Shown: piece after piece, positions 34,965-44,371 of the stretch | Numbering within the stretch: position 1 is the stretch's first letter | Layout: each line of letters starts with the position of its first letter | Origin: Nocardioides nitrophenolicus | GTDB lineage: Bacteria; Actinomycetota; Actinomycetes; Propionibacteriales; Nocardioidaceae | Direction: 5' to 3' | Assembly: GCF_016907515.1 (NCBI RefSeq) | Contig: NZ_JAFBBY010000001.1 | Location: 1,178,001 to 1,242,000, forward strand | Length of the DNA: 64,000 nucleotides | The notes under the pieces: generated by a model | Databases searched by the model: none | What the model was told of the DNA's origin: nothing | The model's input: the letters and a program-made list of their open reading frames with translations, nothing else | Made by a program: the position numbers and the translations under genes

Positions 34965-35263
34965 CAGGCATCCCGCAGCCGGGCGAGCCGCTCGCGGCGC
35001 CGCTCGCGCGCCGCGTCCATCTCCGCTTCGGTCAGGGGGCCGGCCAGCGACTCCCACTCGGCGACGGCTTCCAGGCCCCGCCGGATGGCGACGGTGCGCC
35101 GGGCAGCCTCGGTCAGCCAGGCGGGGACGCTGACTCCGTCGCTCTGGGCAGCCGACAGGACGTCGCGGTAGAGGGATGGATCCATGGTGACCGCGACGGT
35201 GGGCGAGGTGGCCTCGCGTGGCATGTCGCCCGCGCTGCGGCTGGTGGAGGGTTCACCCGTCAT
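34964..35263 (-). CDS. VapB-like antitoxin with ribbon-helix-helix-type N-terminus
   Basis: 99 residues. A short disordered start (MTGEPSTSRSAGDMPREATS) is followed by a strand and two helices (TVAVTMDPSLYRDVLSAAQS, then VPAWLTEAARRTVAIRRGLE) resembling an RHH DNA-binding dimer. The charged C-terminal helix ends in RERLARLRDA and would wrap the toxin. The one-base overlap with the PIN gene and the order antitoxin-then-toxin are typical of VapBC. An internal ATG near residue 14 is an alternative start. Confidence 0.8.
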   Translation of the reverse strand: MTGEPSTSRSAGDMPREATSPTVAVTMDPSLYRDVLSAAQSDGVSVPAWLTEAARRTVAIRRGLEAVAEWESLAGPLTEAEMDAARERRRERLARLRDA

Positions 35264-35330
35264 GCGAAGAGCATCACCCCGGCGCCGGGCAACCGCAACG
35301 TCCTTCCCGTCGCCTGTGGATGACGTCCGC

Positions 35331-36461
35331 TCAGGGCAGCCCGGTCACCCGGGCCATGGTGGCCAGCTTGGCGCCGGTCTCACGAACCTCCGCGGCCGGG
35401 TCGGAGCCGGCGACGATCCCGGCGCCGGCGAACAGGCGCAGCCGCGGGCCGTCCATCACGGCCGCCCGGATGGTCACCGCGAACTCGCCGTCGCCGTGGC
35501 GGTCGACCCAGCCGACGCACCCGGCGAACCAGTCGCGCAGGTCGCCCTCGAGGTCGGCGATCACGGCGTTGGCCGCAGCGGTGGGCACTCCCCCGACCGC
35601 GGGGGTGGGGTGCAGCAGCTGGGCCAGTCGCAGCGCGCTCGGGCCGTCGAGGGGGTCGGCGAGGCGGGCGTGGATCGGGGTGGCGAGATGCCACACGGTG
35701 TCGGTGGAGAGCAGCTCGGGGGTGGCGGGGTACTCGATCTCGACGCACACGTCCTTGAGCGCGTGGACGATCGCCTCGACCACGAAGGCGTGCTCGGCGA
35801 GGTCCTTGGCCGACTGCTGCAGTGACGCGGCCCGCCGCGCGTCCTCGGCGGGGTCGTCGGAGCGGGGCACCGAGCCGGCGAGCGGGGTGCAGGAGATCAC
35901 CGCGCCCTCGCGGCGCACCAGGAGCTCGGGGCTGGCGCCGACCAGGATCGGACCCTCGCCGTCGGTCGAGGCGTCGAGCGGCACGCTGAACACGTAGCGC
36001 CCCGGTCGCGTGGTCAGCAGCCGGTCGATGATCTCGGCCGGCACGAGCGGCGGGTCGCTGACGACGTCGAGGCACCGGCCGAGGACGACCTTGTGGAGGT
36101 CGCCGCTCGCGATCTTCTCGAGCGCGGCGGCCACCATCGCGGCGTACTCGTCGGGCGTCGGGAACTCGGTGACCTGGTAGGTCCGCTCGACGCTGGTGTC
36201 GGCGTCGGGCCGCTGCAGGGCGTGCTCGGAGCCGGTCACGACGTGGGCCAGCCCCGGCGCGCCCGCCGCGAAGGAGAGCGCGACCAGGGCCCGCTCCCCC
36301 GGTCGCAGCCCGGCGACGACGGCGTCGGCCCAGTCCGGGTCGGCGCCGTCTGGCACCTCGGAGGTGTGCCGCACCGAGTCGGCGACGTAGGCCTGCTCGC
36401 CCGATGCGAAGAGCATCGGGCGAGCCGCGAGAGCCGCTGGTGTGATCGGGTCCCGCGTCAT
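35331..36461 (-). CDS. Isochorismate synthase (MenF/EntC family)
   Basis: 376 residues of the chorismate-utilising family. Key segments are GDLHKVVLGRCLDV (general-base lysine), RYVFSVPL, VGASPELLVRREGAVISCTPLAGS, HPTPAVGGVPTAAANAVI and DWFAGCVGWVDRHGDGEFAV, with the Mg2+-binding glutamates. It converts chorismate to isochorismate for menaquinone or for salicylate/catechol siderophores. No other men or siderophore gene is close. Menaquinone is the main actinobacterial quinone, so MenF is likely, but this is inference. Its start is 6 bp after the stop of the surface-protein gene. Confidence 0.9.
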   Translation of the reverse strand: MTRDPITPAALAARPMLFASGEQAYVADSVRHTSEVPDGADPDWADAVVAGLRPGERALVALSFAAGAPGLAHVVTGSEHALQRPDADTSVERTYQVTEFPTPDEYAAMVAAALEKIASGDLHKVVLGRCLDVVSDPPLVPAEIIDRLLTTRPGRYVFSVPLDASTDGEGPILVGASPELLVRREGAVISCTPLAGSVPRSDDPAEDARRAASLQQSAKDLAEHAFVVEAIVHALKDVCVEIEYPATPELLSTDTVWHLATPIHARLADPLDGPSALRLAQLLHPTPAVGGVPTAAANAVIADLEGDLRDWFAGCVGWVDRHGDGEFAVTIRAAVMDGPRLRLFAGAGIVAGSDPAAEVRETGAKLATMARVTGLP

Positions 36462-36466
36462 ACCGA

Positions 36467-39400
36467 TCAGACTAGACGCCTGCCGCGCAGCACCGCCCCG
36501 AGGCCGGCGAGGAGCAGCAGCAGACCGAGAGCCAGGTGCCAGGGGCGGTACGGCGCGCCCGCGTTCGGCAGCCCGCCCGTCCCGTTGGTCACCTCGTTGC
36601 CGGACACCGCGTCGAAGTCGTTGACCACCCGCACCGACGCCTGTCCCGGACCCGTGGTCGGGGTCAGGTCGACGGTGATCGTGGCCTTCTTCGACCGGGT
36701 GGTCTGACCCGCCACGTCCGCGGTCATCGTGGTCAGCGAGGCGCCGCCGTCCTTGGTCTCGGTGAGCGTGCAGGCCGCGCTGGACGGCAGCTCCTGGTAC
36801 GACGCCCGGTAGTCGTTGCCCCGCGCGAGCACCCGCTCCGCGCCGCCGGGGACGTCGAGGGCGACCCGCTGTCCGTCGACGAGCCAGGTGCAGGCCAGGG
36901 CGACCCGGAACGGGCCGTTCGCGCCCGCGCTGGTGGTGTCGCCGACGACCTTCTTGATCACCTCGAGCGAGGTGAGCCGGAAGGTGTTGGTCGCCGTCAC
37001 CGTCGCGTGGCTGAGCCCACCGGGCTGGTCCGGCGCCGGCACCACCACGGTGCCGTCGGCCGGCGCCAGCGCCGTCGACGTCGCGCCACCCGAGCCGGTC
37101 TCGCTCACCACGCACGAGGTGCCGATCGCGAACGGACCGATGGTGCGGGTGCCACCGGCGGCGAGCTGCACCTTCTCGTCGAACGGCGTCTGGCCGCGGT
37201 AGGTGCAGCGCACCTGGAACGCGAAGCTGGCCGTGCCCCAGCGCGCGGCGCCGTCGCCGTCGACCTTCTTCTCCAGGGTCACCGTGCCCGCGTCGTAGGC
37301 GTTGGTGATCTCCACCTCGGCCGGCTCGGTGCCGGGCGTGACCGTCGCGGAGCCGTCGCCGTGGTCGACCACGTCGGCCCCGGTGACGACGATCTGGTCG
37401 GCGAAGTACCTGTCGGTCTCGGTGACCAGGCAGTCGGCGCCCACCGGGATGGTGTCCGCCGGTGCGGTGAAGGTCTCGCCGGCGCGCAGCGTGAACTCCA
37501 GCTCGGTCGTGCCGGAGCCGTCGAAGGTGACGTCCTTGCCGGTGATCGAGGTGCAGGCCAGGGTGAAGGTGAACGGCCCGAAGGTGGTACCGGTCGCCTG
37601 GGTCTGGACCCGCTTGGTCACCGACAGCCCGGTGAACCGGTAGTCGTTGGTGATCGTGGCGACGCCGGCGACATCGGTGACCGGGATGGTCACCGGGGTG
37701 CCCGAGCGCGACGTCTCGCCGAACTCCCCGACCGGACCCTGCTCGGTGAAGGTGCAGGAGCTGCCGTCGGCACTGATCGGCACCCCGTCGACGACCGCCC
37801 GCCAGTCGCCGGCCCGGGTCAGGGTGAGCTCCGCGCCCGCCCCGAGGTCGAGGGCGACGCCGCCGGCCTCGCACGTGACGTCGACCTTCACCCGGTCCGG
37901 GGCGTAGTCCGCCGCGGGGCCGGTGATGTCCTTGCGGATCTCGACCGAGCCGGTCCGCAGGTGCACGCCGACCCGGTTCGGCGCGATCTGGCGGAAGGCG
38001 GTGATGCCGCTGTACTTGAACTTGATGCCGTGCTGGTTCCACGCGACCAGGTCCGCGGCCGGCACGTCCCGCTCCACGCCGCTCGGGTCGGTGTCGGAGG
38101 CGAGCACGTTGCGCGTCGAGAAGGTCACGTCGACCGCCTGGCCGGCGCGCAGCGAGCCCGCGGCCGTCGTACGGAAGTCGAGGTGGACGCGGATGCCGGT
38201 CACCTTCGACCAGTCGGTGCTCGCGTCGGCGAGCGACCAGCTCTCGCCGTTCTGCTGGCAGACCGGCTGGGTGGCCAGGCCGGTCCAGGTGCCGACGCAG
38301 ACGCCGGCGCTGGTGGTGACCTCGACGGTCCGGGTGGTGCCCGCGGGAGCCGAGACCTGCAGCGAGTCGGCCACCAGCTGGGGCCGGTACGCCGAGCCGC
38401 GCGGCCCACCCGACACCAGCTGCCGGTCGCCACGGACCGGGAGCTGGTCGAAGACGGTCATCTCGTCGATGTTCACCGTGCCCGCGTTGACGCTGTGCAG
38501 CACCCAGTCGTCGGTGCCGTCGACCTCGCTGTTGGCGACGCACGGCGAGCGGTAGTAGGACCCGCCGGTCGCGGCCAGGCTCGGCGCGCACACCGCGTTC
38601 GGGCTCCCCGGCTGGGTGGCGCCGGCGAGCGAGCCGCGCACGCCCTTGACCGTGTACAGGTTGGGCCCGGTGACCGTGCCGACGTAGTCGGACGTGCCGC
38701 AGGTGCGGGGGTCCTGGCCCCAGTCACCGGTGAGCGGGCCGCCGCTGACGGTGTTCCGGCAAGCAGTGAGGGTCTCCTCGGTGCGCGCGGTCATCGTGTT
38801 GGTCGCGGTCTGCCCGGTGCCCAGGCCCGGCTGCAGCTCGAGCTGGAGCCGGATCGTGAACACCTCGCCGGGCCGCATCCGCGCGCCGTCCTCGGGCCAG
38901 GTGAACCGGAGCACGGAGCCGCCGGACTCGGTGGTCACCGTGACGTCGTCGGACAGGGTGCCCGTCGGGTCGGCCGTGAACACGGGAGCCGGCGAGCCGG
39001 TGTAGAGCAGCTCCGGCGGCAGGACGTCGCGCAGCTCGGTCAGGGTCAGGAACCCGGTACCGACGTTCTTCAACGTGAGGTCGAACGGCACGCTGTCGCC
39101 GACCGACGCGAGCCGGTTGCCGTCGTTGGTGAGCTTGCGGACGGCGAGCTCGCGGGTGCCGTGCGAGAGCTGGACCTGCGCGCTCGCGTCCTTGTGCGCG
39201 GAGTCGTTCCCGTCGGGCCGGGTGGTCCACGAGGTCTGGGTGTTCGGCACCGTGCCCGTGAACTCCACCGGGTCACCCGAGTCGCGGTAGGTCTCGCGCA
39301 GCTGCACGGTGAACCGACCGGCGGCCGACCAGTTCGGCGCCGGAACCGTGGCCGAGAACAGCTTGGCGTCGTCTCGGCTGAAGGTGAACCTGATCCCCTG

Positions 39401-42400
39401 GACGTCGGCGTTCGCGACGCCGGCGGGCAGCGCGGCGGTGGCAGCCGGGGTGCCGAGGACCCACTGGGCGCCGTCGTACACGTCGACCTGGACCCGGTCC
39501 GCGCCGGCCGGCATGCCGATCGTGCCGAGACCGGTGAACCGGAAGGCGTTCCAGAACGCCGGCGACTTCGCCTGGTCCTCGATCACCACCCGCTGCGGCG
39601 AGAGCGTGCTGCGCGGGTTGCTGCCCTGGTCGGCCGCCAGCGTGACCGTGACCGGTACGTCGGGCGAGGGCTCGTTGATCAGTGTCGGGCTCACCGACTT
39701 GGTGGGCGTGATGTTCACGATCCCGCCGGTCAGCACCGCCTTCGCGTCGGCGACGTCACCGGTGGCGACGCCAGGGCTGGTGACCGGGTCGTAGGACTGC
39801 GCGAACACCCGGTTGACCACGTCGAGCGTGTCACCGGCGCGCAGCACCTGGTCCGCGCCCGTGCTCCGCAGCGTCGGCCGGAGCCGGGTCTGCAGGGTCA
39901 CGGTCAGGTTGTCGTCCTGGGTGATCGTGCCGCCGGTCGTGGCCGGGTCGGTCGGCTGGAAGGTGACGCTGATGCCGACGACCGTGCCGGGGCTCGTGAT
40001 CCCCGCGTTCACAGCGGCGGCGGTGGTCTGCTCCGCCGTGTAGTCGCCGGTGGCGGCGTCGTACCGCAGCAGCCAGACGACGCTGGCGGCCAGGTCGACC
40101 TGGCCCGGACGGCTGGCCGCGATGGTGGCGCCGGTCAGGTCGAAGCGCTGGAACGGGTTGGGCCGCGACGGGTCGCCGAGGTGGTCGGCGTCGAGGTCGA
40201 ACGGGTTGGCCCGGGCGCCGGCCGCGTCGGCGTCGCTCTGGCAGGCCGGCAGCGTGGTGTCGGTGCAGGCCGCCGGGTCGGTGAGCCGGACGTACGACGC
40301 CCGCGCGGTCGAGGCGTTGTGACCGGTCAGGGTCCAGGTGGCCGTCGGGTAGGCGCCGGGGGCGGTCCCGACCGGCGGCACGTGGATCTCGGCGGTCGGC
40401 GTGACCGTCTTGGCCACCGCGACGCCCGGGTCGGGGTCGAGGATCTGGATGGTGTCGGCGTCGGTGTCGGTGACGGCCGGACCCGTGCTCGGGGTGCCGG
40501 CGATCTGGACGTCGTTCTCCACCAGGCCCTGGTCGGCGGTGTTGTAGTCGCGGTCCTCGACGACGAAGGCGCCGTCGGAGCGGGCCTGGTCGCGCACCTG
40601 CCAGACCAGCGAGAAGCGCCGGTCGGTGCTGCCCGCGCCGACGCCCGTCGCCGGGTCCGGGGCGTACGGGTCGAACGCCGCGCCCGGCTGCTGCGCCGCC
40701 TGGCGGGCGGTGGTGTCGGCCGCGGTCTCCGCGAGCGTGATCCGCACGCCGAGCGTGGACGCCCGCTGCGCGTCGGTCAGCACGTAGCCCTTGAACCCGC
40801 GGCTGCCGTCCTGCCACGAGCCGCCCGGCGCCGGTACGACGGTCCAGCCGGTGCCGTCGTACAGCTCGACCCGGGTGACGGTGTCGTAGCGCAGGTACCA
40901 GCCGCTGGTGTACGGCGTCGTCGAGGCGGCGACCGGCTCGATCCGGACCAGGTCGAAGGCGTCGTAGACGGTGTCGGCGACCGGCGTGGTGGCCGGGGCG
41001 ACGCCGTCGGTGATGATCACCGGCGTGTGGCCGGTGCCGACGCTCCAGTCGAGGTGGGTGGTCGCGCGCTCGCTCGACTGCGCGTCGACGGCCGCCTCCA
41101 CCCAGGTCTTGCGGATCTCGACCCCGTCGCCCGGGCCGCCGTCGTCGGTGACGACGGTGCCGGTGCCGGTGTCGCCGTCCTCGTCGCTGAGCGGGGCGCC
41201 ACCGGCGGACTCGCCGTCGGCACCGACCGTCGCGGAGTTGACGTACGCCGTGGGCCGGTCCGGCCCGGGCGTGATCGCGCCGCCGCCGCGCAGGTCGCCG
41301 CGCGCCGCGAACTCGATGTTCGGGGTGACCGTGGTGTTGCTCGGGAAGCCGGCGTCGCTGTGGAAGGAGAACCGGATGCCCTGCACGTCGTCGGAGTCGA
41401 GGCCGAGGGTCCCGAGCGCCGCCGCGGTGGCCGCGGCGTCCAGGCGCAGCACCGAGGCGCCGGCCTGGGGGCCGTGCGTCACCAGGGTGTGCCAGGCGCC
41501 GGTGGTGTCCTGCACCTCGACGGTCAGCACGGTCGTGGCCGGCACCTGGGTGGGCGCGATCGAGACCAGGTCGAAGGCGTCCCAGAACTCGGCGCTGCCG
41601 CTGCCGACGGCGTCCTCGACCACGATGTCGTGAACCAGTGCGCCGTCCCCGTGGGCCACGGCGTTGGCCTGCAGCGAGGAGATCACCGAGTCGCCCGGCT
41701 CGACGGCGGCCGAGGGGCGCACCGTCTTGGTCAGGCTGGTGCTGATCGCCGGGTCGACGATCCGCAGCGTGTCGCTGTCCTGGTCGGTGTCGGTGAGCCC
41801 GTTGCTCGCGCGGACGTCGGCGTCGACGCGGTTGGTGAGCGTCACCTCGGGCACACCGCCCGTGGCGTCCTCGGTGGTGCCGATGTCGAAGCTGGCGCCG
41901 CCGGACTCGTTGGCCCGGATCGGCCCGGTCCAGTCGATGTCGAAGCCGGAGATCGGCCCGGACGGGTCCGCGGGCGTCTGCCCGCTGGTGACGACCACGG
42001 TCTCGGTGCCACCCGCGAGCAGGTGGTACGTCACCGTCGCCTGGGTGGCCGCGGCCGGCCAGTCCAGCGGAGCGGTGAAGCCACCGAAGGTGACCTCCTC
42101 GGTGAAGAAGCCGCGGTCGCGCAGGCCCAGCGAGGTCACCGGCACCTCGCCGTTGGTGCCGCTGATCGTGGCCGAGGCGTCCTGGCCGGCGGTGATGCTG
42201 CCCGGCGAGATGTCCTTGTTGGCCTCCACGCTCGGGATCGCCGGTCGCACGACGTAGGACGCCGCGGCGTCGTCGGTCGCCGTCGGGCGGCCGCTCAGCG
42301 CGGCGCTGCCCGTGGCGACGTTGTCGACGTGGTGGTCGGCGGTGGACAGGTCGGCACCGTCGTTGCGGTGCGTGGCCCGCTGCTCGAGGCCGAGGTCGGC

Positions 42401-43402
42401 CCGGATCTGGGTGCCGGGGGCGATCTCGCCCACGCAGGTGATCCGGATGCCACCCACCTCAGCGTCGCTCACGCCGGCGGGCAGGGCCAGCGGGTCGCCC
42501 GCCGGTGCGTCACTCCCCTGCACCCAGCCCCAGGTGCCGGCCGTGCGGACGTAGGCGTCCACGCGGACCGTGTCGCAGCCGGCCGGCAGCGCGACGTCGC
42601 CGAAGCCGGTGAAGTCGGTGATCGTGAACGGGTTCGAGGCGTCGAGCGTCGCGGCGCCGTCGGGCGCGGCCTTCGGCTCCTGGATCGTCAGCCGGTCCAC
42701 CGTGACGTTGCCGGTGTTGCGCACGCCCACGCCGATCGTCGAGGCCGCACCCGGCTCGAAGGCCTGGGAGGCAGGCTGCCAGGTCTTGGTGACGTCGGCG
42801 CCCATCGTGATCGGCGCGTCGACGTTGATCGTCGCCGAGCTCTGCTTCGTGGTGGCGTTGCTCGCCGAGACCCGCGCGGTGTTGACGATGTCGGCACTCC
42901 GGCCCGGCGGGTAGTCGTCAGGCACCTTGAGCGAGATCGAGATCGTGTAGGTCGTCCCGGCCTGGAGGCCGGTGCCGGCAGGCTCGTCGGTCACCTGGTC
43001 GAGGTCGACCGTCAGCGAGGTGCCGGTCCCGACGGTCGCGGGCGGGGTGGCCGAGCCACCCGGCTGCCAGGTCACGGTGCGCGGCACCGTGGCGGCGTTC
43101 GGGCTGAACGAGACGTTCTGGATGGGGAAGCCGGCCAGCTCGGCCGGGAGCTCGTCGACCACCTGCGTGTCGAGGCAGTCGTCCTCCGAGCAGCGCACCT
43201 GGATCAGGTACGTGAACGTCTGCCCCGGCTTCGGCTCGGCCTGGTCGACCGTCTTGTCGATCTGCAGCGAGTCCGGCGCCGCGACCGCCGGCGGCATCAC
43301 CACCGCCAGGCCCAGCAGCACCATCAGTCCAGCCAGGACCCCGATGCCCCAGCTCCGAACACTTCCGCCCAGCACAGGACGCACTTCACCCACGTTGTTC
43401 AC
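36467..43402 (-). CDS. Giant repeat-rich cell-surface protein with sortase-like C-terminal signal
   Basis: 2311 residues from a GTG with GGAGGGAGC just upstream. An N-terminal Sec signal peptide contains the hydrophobic core IGVLAGLMVLLGLAVVMPPA and ends near AVAA. Then follow many beta-sandwich modules of DUF11/isopeptide type, seen as recurring openings such as SLQIDKTVDQ, VTKTWQPAS, VEIRKTW and VAVAKTVTP. The last 430 residues form four DUF5979-like repeats, which start with KDITG, KRVQT, KKVDG and KKVVG and end in TNDY/TNAY/TNTF/VNDF. The C-terminus has LPNAG, a hydrophobic helix and RGRRLV, the layout of a sortase substrate. It is probably wall-anchored and adhesive; ligand unknown. Confidence 0.9.
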   Translation of the reverse strand: MNNVGEVRPVLGGSVRSWGIGVLAGLMVLLGLAVVMPPAVAAPDSLQIDKTVDQAEPKPGQTFTYLIQVRCSEDDCLDTQVVDELPAELAGFPIQNVSFSPNAATVPRTVTWQPGGSATPPATVGTGTSLTVDLDQVTDEPAGTGLQAGTTYTISISLKVPDDYPPGRSADIVNTARVSASNATTKQSSATINVDAPITMGADVTKTWQPASQAFEPGAASTIGVGVRNTGNVTVDRLTIQEPKAAPDGAATLDASNPFTITDFTGFGDVALPAGCDTVRVDAYVRTAGTWGWVQGSDAPAGDPLALPAGVSDAEVGGIRITCVGEIAPGTQIRADLGLEQRATHRNDGADLSTADHHVDNVATGSAALSGRPTATDDAAASYVVRPAIPSVEANKDISPGSITAGQDASATISGTNGEVPVTSLGLRDRGFFTEEVTFGGFTAPLDWPAAATQATVTYHLLAGGTETVVVTSGQTPADPSGPISGFDIDWTGPIRANESGGASFDIGTTEDATGGVPEVTLTNRVDADVRASNGLTDTDQDSDTLRIVDPAISTSLTKTVRPSAAVEPGDSVISSLQANAVAHGDGALVHDIVVEDAVGSGSAEFWDAFDLVSIAPTQVPATTVLTVEVQDTTGAWHTLVTHGPQAGASVLRLDAAATAAALGTLGLDSDDVQGIRFSFHSDAGFPSNTTVTPNIEFAARGDLRGGGAITPGPDRPTAYVNSATVGADGESAGGAPLSDEDGDTGTGTVVTDDGGPGDGVEIRKTWVEAAVDAQSSERATTHLDWSVGTGHTPVIITDGVAPATTPVADTVYDAFDLVRIEPVAASTTPYTSGWYLRYDTVTRVELYDGTGWTVVPAPGGSWQDGSRGFKGYVLTDAQRASTLGVRITLAETAADTTARQAAQQPGAAFDPYAPDPATGVGAGSTDRRFSLVWQVRDQARSDGAFVVEDRDYNTADQGLVENDVQIAGTPSTGPAVTDTDADTIQILDPDPGVAVAKTVTPTAEIHVPPVGTAPGAYPTATWTLTGHNASTARASYVRLTDPAACTDTTLPACQSDADAAGARANPFDLDADHLGDPSRPNPFQRFDLTGATIAASRPGQVDLAASVVWLLRYDAATGDYTAEQTTAAAVNAGITSPGTVVGISVTFQPTDPATTGGTITQDDNLTVTLQTRLRPTLRSTGADQVLRAGDTLDVVNRVFAQSYDPVTSPGVATGDVADAKAVLTGGIVNITPTKSVSPTLINEPSPDVPVTVTLAADQGSNPRSTLSPQRVVIEDQAKSPAFWNAFRFTGLGTIGMPAGADRVQVDVYDGAQWVLGTPAATAALPAGVANADVQGIRFTFSRDDAKLFSATVPAPNWSAAGRFTVQLRETYRDSGDPVEFTGTVPNTQTSWTTRPDGNDSAHKDASAQVQLSHGTRELAVRKLTNDGNRLASVGDSVPFDLTLKNVGTGFLTLTELRDVLPPELLYTGSPAPVFTADPTGTLSDDVTVTTESGGSVLRFTWPEDGARMRPGEVFTIRLQLELQPGLGTGQTATNTMTARTEETLTACRNTVSGGPLTGDWGQDPRTCGTSDYVGTVTGPNLYTVKGVRGSLAGATQPGSPNAVCAPSLAATGGSYYRSPCVANSEVDGTDDWVLHSVNAGTVNIDEMTVFDQLPVRGDRQLVSGGPRGSAYRPQLVADSLQVSAPAGTTRTVEVTTSAGVCVGTWTGLATQPVCQQNGESWSLADASTDWSKVTGIRVHLDFRTTAAGSLRAGQAVDVTFSTRNVLASDTDPSGVERDVPAADLVAWNQHGIKFKYSGITAFRQIAPNRVGVHLRTGSVEIRKDITGPAADYAPDRVKVDVTCEAGGVALDLGAGAELTLTRAGDWRAVVDGVPISADGSSCTFTEQGPVGEFGETSRSGTPVTIPVTDVAGVATITNDYRFTGLSVTKRVQTQATGTTFGPFTFTLACTSITGKDVTFDGSGTTELEFTLRAGETFTAPADTIPVGADCLVTETDRYFADQIVVTGADVVDHGDGSATVTPGTEPAEVEITNAYDAGTVTLEKKVDGDGAARWGTASFAFQVRCTYRGQTPFDEKVQLAAGGTRTIGPFAIGTSCVVSETGSGGATSTALAPADGTVVVPAPDQPGGLSHATVTATNTFRLTSLEVIKKVVGDTTSAGANGPFRVALACTWLVDGQRVALDVPGGAERVLARGNDYRASYQELPSSAACTLTETKDGGASLTTMTADVAGQTTRSKKATITVDLTPTTGPGQASVRVVNDFDAVSGNEVTNGTGGLPNAGAPYRPWHLALGLLLLLAGLGAVLRGRRLV

Positions 43403-43521
43403 GCTCCCTCCAGGAGGAGGGTAAGGAGAGAAATCGTCGTTTTGCGCAGGGTTTGACGGAAAGAGTCGGCTAGATCACGCCGAACGTTCTCAGATCCGGC
43501 AACCGACGGGGTGAATCACCC

Positions 43522-44361
43522 TCACTCGCCCCCGAAGGGGACGCCTAGCTCCTCCAGCCGCGCCCGGCCGCCGTCCTCGGCGGTGAGCACCCACACCCCG
43601 GCCTCGGTGAGCGCGAAGGTGTGCTCGTAGTGCGCCGCCCAGCTGCCGTCGGTGGTCACCACGGTCCACTCGTCCGCGGCGACATCGCTGTCGTGGGTGC
43701 CGAGACTGATCATCGGCTCGACGGCGAGCGCGGTGCCCTGGCGCAGCCGCGGGCCCCGGCCCGCGCGCCCCTCGTTGGGGACGTCGGGCTCCATGTGCAT
43801 CGCGGTGCCGATGCCGTGACCGGTGTAGCCGTCGACGATGCCGTAGTCCCCCTGGCCGCGCACGTACGACGCCACGGCGTGCGAGATGTCCCCGACCCGG
43901 CCCCCGACGCGGGCAGCGGCCAGGCCGCGCCACAGCGCCTCCTCGGTGACCCGCATCAGCTCGGCCACCTCGTCGCGCACGGCGCCCACGGCCACCGTGA
44001 TCGCGGCGTCGCCGTGCCAGCCCTGGCCGGAGTCGTCGAAGACGATCGCGCCACAGTCGATGGAGATCGCGTCGCCCTCGGCGAGCACCCGGGGACCGGG
44101 GATGCCGTGCACGACCTCGTCGTTGACCGAGGCGCAGATGCTGGCGGGGAACGGCGGCTCGCCATACCCGAGGAAGGACGGGACCGCGCCCTGCTCCCGG
44201 ATGCTCTGCTCCGCGAGCGCGTCGAGCTCGGCGGTGGTGACCCCCGGCCGGACCGCGTCGCGCAGCCGGGCGAGGGTGCGGCCGACCACCAGGCCGGCCG
44301 CACGCATCACGCGCACCTGCTCCGGAGTCTTGAGCTCGATCCGGTGCTGGTCGAAGAACAC
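43522..44361 (-). CDS. map: Type I methionine aminopeptidase
   Basis: 279 residues. Metal-ligand segments are in order: ISIDCGAIVFDDSGQGWHGD, GYTGHGIGTAMHMEP, the EPMISLG loop and the terminal YEHTFALTEAG. It removes initiator methionine from nascent proteins. The GTG at 44361 gives VFFDQHRIELKTPEQVRVM and lies 10 bp from the adk stop, so secY-adk-map form one unit. In many actinobacteria the next gene is infA, but here a surface-protein gene follows 119 bp later. Confidence 0.95.
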   Translation of the reverse strand: MFFDQHRIELKTPEQVRVMRAAGLVVGRTLARLRDAVRPGVTTAELDALAEQSIREQGAVPSFLGYGEPPFPASICASVNDEVVHGIPGPRVLAEGDAISIDCGAIVFDDSGQGWHGDAAITVAVGAVRDEVAELMRVTEEALWRGLAAARVGGRVGDISHAVASYVRGQGDYGIVDGYTGHGIGTAMHMEPDVPNEGRAGRGPRLRQGTALAVEPMISLGTHDSDVAADEWTVVTTDGSWAAHYEHTFALTEAGVWVLTAEDGGRARLEELGVPFGGE

Positions 44362-44371
44362 CGGTCCCGGC

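Noticed and set aside
36536..43456. 2306-codon open frame on the plus strand
   Set aside because: It is antisense to the surface-protein gene. Its composition is Arg/Gly/Asp/Val-rich with no domain, and such shadow frames are expected in high-GC DNA. The minus-strand reading has a signal peptide, repeats and a sorting signal.
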